Positions 14,701 to 16,959 of a stretch of DNA of 16,959 nt are shown in pieces; the first letter of the stretch is position 1; every line of letters begins with the position of its first letter. Under the pieces are notes generated by a model that searched no databases, was not told where the DNA came from, and saw nothing but the letters and a program-made list of their open reading frames with translations. The DNA is from UBA8296 sp031581145 (GTDB lineage Bacteria; Bacteroidota; Rhodothermia; Balneolales; Balneolaceae), in the NCBI GenBank assembly GCA_031581145.1, contig JAVLBP010000022.1, positions 1-16,959 of the forward strand. Direction: 5' to 3'. The position numbers and the translations under genes are program-made.

Positions 14701-16959
14701 TTGTACTGTCCAATAGAAGTCTGGATATTTCTCTACGCCTGCATCAGAGGCAGATGATTCAAATACTGTTCCATTTGGTGATGAATTAACATGCCCAACC
14801 GAAACAGTTACGTCATCTACCGGATCCGTATTGAACCATAAGTCGAGTGGTCGGAAATCATCAGTACCTGCCACGCCAAGTGGATAACTTACATAGTTTC
14901 TTTGCGCATCACCGCCATCTCCACCTAATATCTCTTTAGATACAAGTCCATTAACCACAAATGAAGTTGAGTCTGCGCCTGAGAAACCTTGGTCAGTGTC
15001 TCCTTGTGGTAATTTTAGAGTATTTCCACCAAGATTTAAATCACCGTTTAGTAATTCAAGGTCAGAGCTTACACGTATATCACTAGAACCAGTTAATTTA
15101 ACTCCACTATTGCTGGTATTATTAATTGAAAGTGTTGCGAATTTCAACGTATCTGATAAAGCAAACGTCTGCTCTTCAGTTCCGTCGAATACAACCCTTG
15201 TTTCAGATGGGTCAAATGTTGATTCGGATCCAAGTGTGAAGTCACCACTTACTGTGAGAGTATCATTTGCATCAAGACTGGCAAATTCGTCTCCGTCACC
15301 AATTGATATATCAACAAACGAGTTGTTGTGACCACCAACTCTAGCATCTGCATCTACTTTTATGGAGGTTGATGCTCCATCGTCTATAACAAGACTTACA
15401 TTATTGTTCGCCACTAGACTATCATTAAGTACATCAGTAGCGCCGAGTATAAGTGTGTAAGGGTTTTCCGTGTAAAATCTAGTTTTATCTCCACTAATAT
15501 TGGCGTCACCTTCATCTAACTTGACGACAGCAGCATCTGATAAGAGAACCCTATTACCAGCTAATGTTTTTAGATATCCATCGTTAATAATAAGAGAATC
15601 AGAAATAGATAAATCATTTCCTAACTTTATGCCTCCATCTGAAGAATTAATTGTAAGGACACCAAACTCAGACTGACCACGCAATAAACTATCTCCCGCG
15701 GCACCAACGCTAATTCCGTCATTAATAACAAGCTTAGTACCTGATCCAAACTTAACGGAGTCAGCTGAATTATTAATGACGTGCTGGACAGTATCCTCAA
15801 TAGTAATTAATGCATTGTCATTAAAGTTGATGGTAGATTTATCATCTAGTCTGATGGAACCATCATTGTTGGCGGCATTTAGTGTAAGTTTATCAAGTTT
15901 GAGCTGTACGCTGTCTATACCAACAGTGTCTGTTAGAAACCCATCCGATACTAAATTGCCAAGATATAAAGTGTCATTTGATGTAGCTGAAATGGAGTGA
16001 GCATTAGCTCCATCTTTAGTACCAGCAAAAATGACATCACCGGTACTCATTGATATGGTTCCAGACCTAGCACTAATGGCAGCCGGATTATCACCATCTG
16101 TTAATTTTACGGAATTAGTACCAAGAGATAAATCACCGCTATTTAAAATGAGACTATCAGTCACTGTTAACGTTTGGTTTGTAGAAGTACCTGATGATAT
16201 AGTGGCTCCATCAGATGTTAATGTAGCAACAGACTTATCATCTTCAAGAGAAACAGTGCCTGAAACAATAAATTGATCTTTCAGAGATGAAGAAGTAAGG
16301 TTGCCCTCAATAGAAGCTGTACCAGAGACAGTTAGTGTATCACCCAATGTTATGTCGGAATCTATGTCTGCTGTTCCACTGACAGTCAAGTTTGACGCAA
16401 TATCAGTTGCTTTTTTGAAAGTAACATTTGCTATTGTGTTTCCGTTAACATCAATTGCAGCAGAGGATCCACCTGTAAACTTATATTCACCTGTTCCTGA
16501 CAGTGTTGCACTTGAAGGAGCGTATAGAGTTTTAGCAGCATCGTGTGCAAACCTCAGTGTTTGTGTTCCAGAATTTAACGTTCCTAGGCTATCAACTCTA
16601 ACACCATCAGAGAATTCGACAGAGTCTGAAACGACATTAAATGTACCATTATAACCAACTACTAGGCTATCGGAGATTGTTCCAAATGTGGCATTTGTTA
16701 CAGTTGCGTTTGTGTCTAACCTAACCTCTTCACCAATTGTTACATCTTCAAAGTCAAGTGTGTTGCCTGCAGACCTAACAAAAATCTCAGAGCTAAATTC
16801 TGATGAATTACTAGTAATTGAAGTATTTGCACCTGATACTTCAACAATAGTTCTGGAGTCTGCCGCTTCCCCAGATGTATCAACGATTGCTGATAGTGTG
16901 TGACTCTTATCAGAACCAGCAAACATTAATATTAACGAATCACCTCTTGCAGTAAATTC
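11713..16959 (-). CDS. Giant T9SS surface protein with beta-repeats, Ig/cadherin-like, dockerin-like and cohesin-like modules (5' end outside window)
   Basis: The frame stays open to the window edge, giving at least 1748 residues. The Met at 16926 is internal, because 11 open codons precede it. Numbered from the edge: residues 1 to about 655 are Ser/Thr/Asp-rich beta-strand repeats (recurring DTLTVSG and LNSGDLSLG), probably a beta-helix or filament. About 656-853 is a beta-sandwich-like region with WTVQSSQDLSSSY. About 854-1460 holds some six Ig/cadherin-like repeats ending in motifs such as ITATDG, IRVTDGQ and VTVTDDKGAS. A dockerin-like module is at 1463-1517, a cohesin-like module at about 1527-1655 and a type A sorting domain at about 1661-1748 (LNQNYPNPFNPTTNI, ending KRMMLIK). 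The protein is predicted to be exported by T9SS and to lie on the cell surface as an adhesin or scaffold. No catalytic domain is seen. The signal peptide must lie beyond the window. Confidence 0.88.
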   Translation of the reverse strand, partial: EFTARGDSLILMFAGSDKSHTLSAIVDTSGEAADSRTIVEVSGANTSITSNSSEFSSEIFVRSAGNTLDFEDVTIGEEVRLDTNATVTNATFGTISDSLVVGYNGTFNVVSDSVEFSDGVRVDSLGTLNSGTQTLRFAHDAAKTLYAPSSATLSGTGEYKFTGGSSAAIDVNGNTIANVTFKKATDIASNLTVSGTADIDSDITLGDTLTVSGTASIEGNLTSSSLKDQFIVSGTVSLEDDKSVATLTSDGATISSGTSTNQTLTVTDSLILNSGDLSLGTNSVKLTDGDNPAAISARSGTISMSTGDVIFAGTKDGANAHSISATSNDTLYLGNLVSDGFLTDTVGIDSVQLKLDKLTLNAANNDGSIRLDDKSTINFNDNALITIEDTVQHVINNSADSVKFGSGTKLVINDGISVGAAGDSLLRGQSEFGVLTINSSDGGIKLGNDLSISDSLIINDGYLKTLAGNRVLLSDAAVVKLDEGDANISGDKTRFYTENPYTLILGATDVLNDSLVANNNVSLVIDDGASTSIKVDADARVGGHNNSFVDISIGDGDEFASLDANDTLTVSGDFTLGSESTFDPSETRVVFDGTEEQTFALSDTLKFATLSINNTSNSGVKLTGSSDIRVSSDLELLNGDLNLGGNTLKLPQGDTDQGFSGADSTSFVVNGLVSKEILGGDGGDAQRNYVSYPLGVAGTDDFRPLDLWFNTDPVDDVTVSVGHVNSSPNGTVFESSASDAGVEKYPDFYWTVQSSQDLSSSYAYEVNMEAQGYALLNDQDIDAVKVIHRANGDSSTNKWKLLSSTYNNSVNADDVPIVKATAAVGGIESTQQFFTFGLGADVVYSDTLPTFQLTEGGREGLDTLEVADLDTVFESSSSLSFSVDTGTVNARVDENNVLRVFADTMDLDDSGSYLDSLTITATDGFNPINALLQVQVNPSPFVKSDADLSFTLTADTVTGNTADISGNPKKIALTDIFGGGSDSLFYQIIDTTSDRSYGPFFSDDSSSLSLEEFLPNTAITTNAQNATTDYAQALDDTLRIQASSDTVLTEANAIAIRVTDGQVFEDDTVYVNFTSVQAQTLGDAATDTVDNFDLTINGSDTTFSLAKWEGGFGGTENLEISVFKTGGDSGAVVLDTLANANDEFTFSPSDDSTGTVTFTYRSTDQNGVTNDNTFSVTTLDSVLFDSTLADFQTDAANGDTVIFNLDTLVTDGDGNYEFTTAFTKKNVALASVSEDTLTITPRDSGVTDLILTATDGNGGFAHDTVQITVTGTTFIPAFDSALSDIDQDTVLLEGEEFEFTYSATSTDSADMIYKFAGVTPSGAALDSTTGLLTWTPTSFGEYSIRVTAFNANNREYNFTDEAQVSVINAPTFTAELGDTTVATGDTLAFTFAADPYEGGTIESFELDSTYDDSASISSTGKFQFIPGVTYNGDYDFTVTVTDDKGASATSSFTVNVTQTQPWGDVTGNGVMNATDATNVLRHVVGLDTLSGADSVLANVSGAGGISSLDASLILRKVADSTYDFPVEREGNLKAVPATGEFTLANMSGSGEDELALNLNVDQTSGVKALTVTINYDAGLNELTAIESALPEGWMFFYNDVQEEGVIKISAAGTSELTNRDELITLRFNTMNVEMPSSVNADVTMNEESTSPLADVLLQAIPSEFALNQNYPNPFNPTTNIKFALPQSSVVKLEVFNVLGQRVATLVNGELNAGYHTVMFDASNLASGVYVYRINTAEHMQVKRMMLIK
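12409..12573 (-). other. Dockerin-like module within the giant protein
   Basis: Two dockerin-type segments lie at residues 1463-1517. The first, GDVTGNGVMNATDATNVLRHVVG, keeps Asp, Asn and Asp at main calcium-loop positions and the G-N-G turn. The second, ANVSGAGGISSLDASLILRKV, keeps the spacing and the final Asp but has Asn, Ser and Ala where Asp or Asn ligands are usual. An Ig-like repeat precedes the module and a cohesin-like domain follows. The fold assignment is likely; calcium binding by the second loop is doubtful. Confidence 0.75.

Noticed and set aside
12335..16903. Many plus-strand open frames of 60-117 codons opposite the giant gene
   Set aside because: They are rich in Ser, Val, Pro and Thr as mirror images of the Ser/Thr/Asp repeats, lack ribosome binding sites and start at arbitrary positions.
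15000..16959. Repetitive region read as a CRISPR array or DNA satellite
   Set aside because: The repetition is at the protein level (beta-strand repeats); there are no identical regularly spaced DNA repeats with unique spacers.

Overview
The window looks like chromosomal DNA from a bacterium of the Bacteroidota/Rhodothermota/Balneolota side of the FCB group. The main support is two proteins ending in a type IX secretion system (T9SS) type A sorting domain with the QNYPNPFNPTTNI signature and a terminal KRMMLIK. Further support comes from a DUF5777-type outer-membrane barrel beside a YceI protein, and from mostly weak Shine-Dalgarno sequences. I cannot fix the species. Base composition falls from about 55% GC in recG to about 35-40% GC in the large surface-protein gene (hand-counted lines).

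Positions 1-3187, minus strand: the str operon, transcribed rpsL - rpsG - fusA - tuf, with tuf cut by the window edge. Positions 3188-3486 are the divergent control region between rpsL and recG. It holds a plausible str promoter, a 10-bp direct repeat, a tiny upstream ORF pair and an inverted repeat. Positions 3487-5640, plus strand: recG, with a short repeat-built acidic insert.

Positions 5804-7987, plus strand: a three-gene envelope set made of a Rieske-type [2Fe-2S] lipoprotein, a YceI-family secreted protein overlapping it by one base, and a DUF5777-type beta-barrel protein. All three carry export signals. Together they suggest a periplasm/outer-membrane redox or lipid-quinone handling module of unknown purpose. 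Each boundary in this set carries a short imperfect tandem repeat.

Positions 7989-9824, minus strand: typA/bipA, convergent with the DUF5777 gene and separated from it by one base. A class II tRNA-Ser(GCU) lies just upstream at 9876-9964 on the same strand.

Positions 10063-16959, minus strand: two secreted T9SS substrates, each followed by a strong intrinsic terminator. The upstream one is a giant protein open at the window edge (at least 1748 residues) with beta-strand repeats, Ig/cadherin-like repeats, a dockerin-like module, a cohesin-like module and a sorting domain. The downstream one has three cohesin-like modules and a sorting domain. Neighbouring genes encoding a dockerin-bearing scaffold and a cohesin-bearing partner form the most interesting candidate system here: a possible non-cellulosomal cohesin-dockerin surface assembly.
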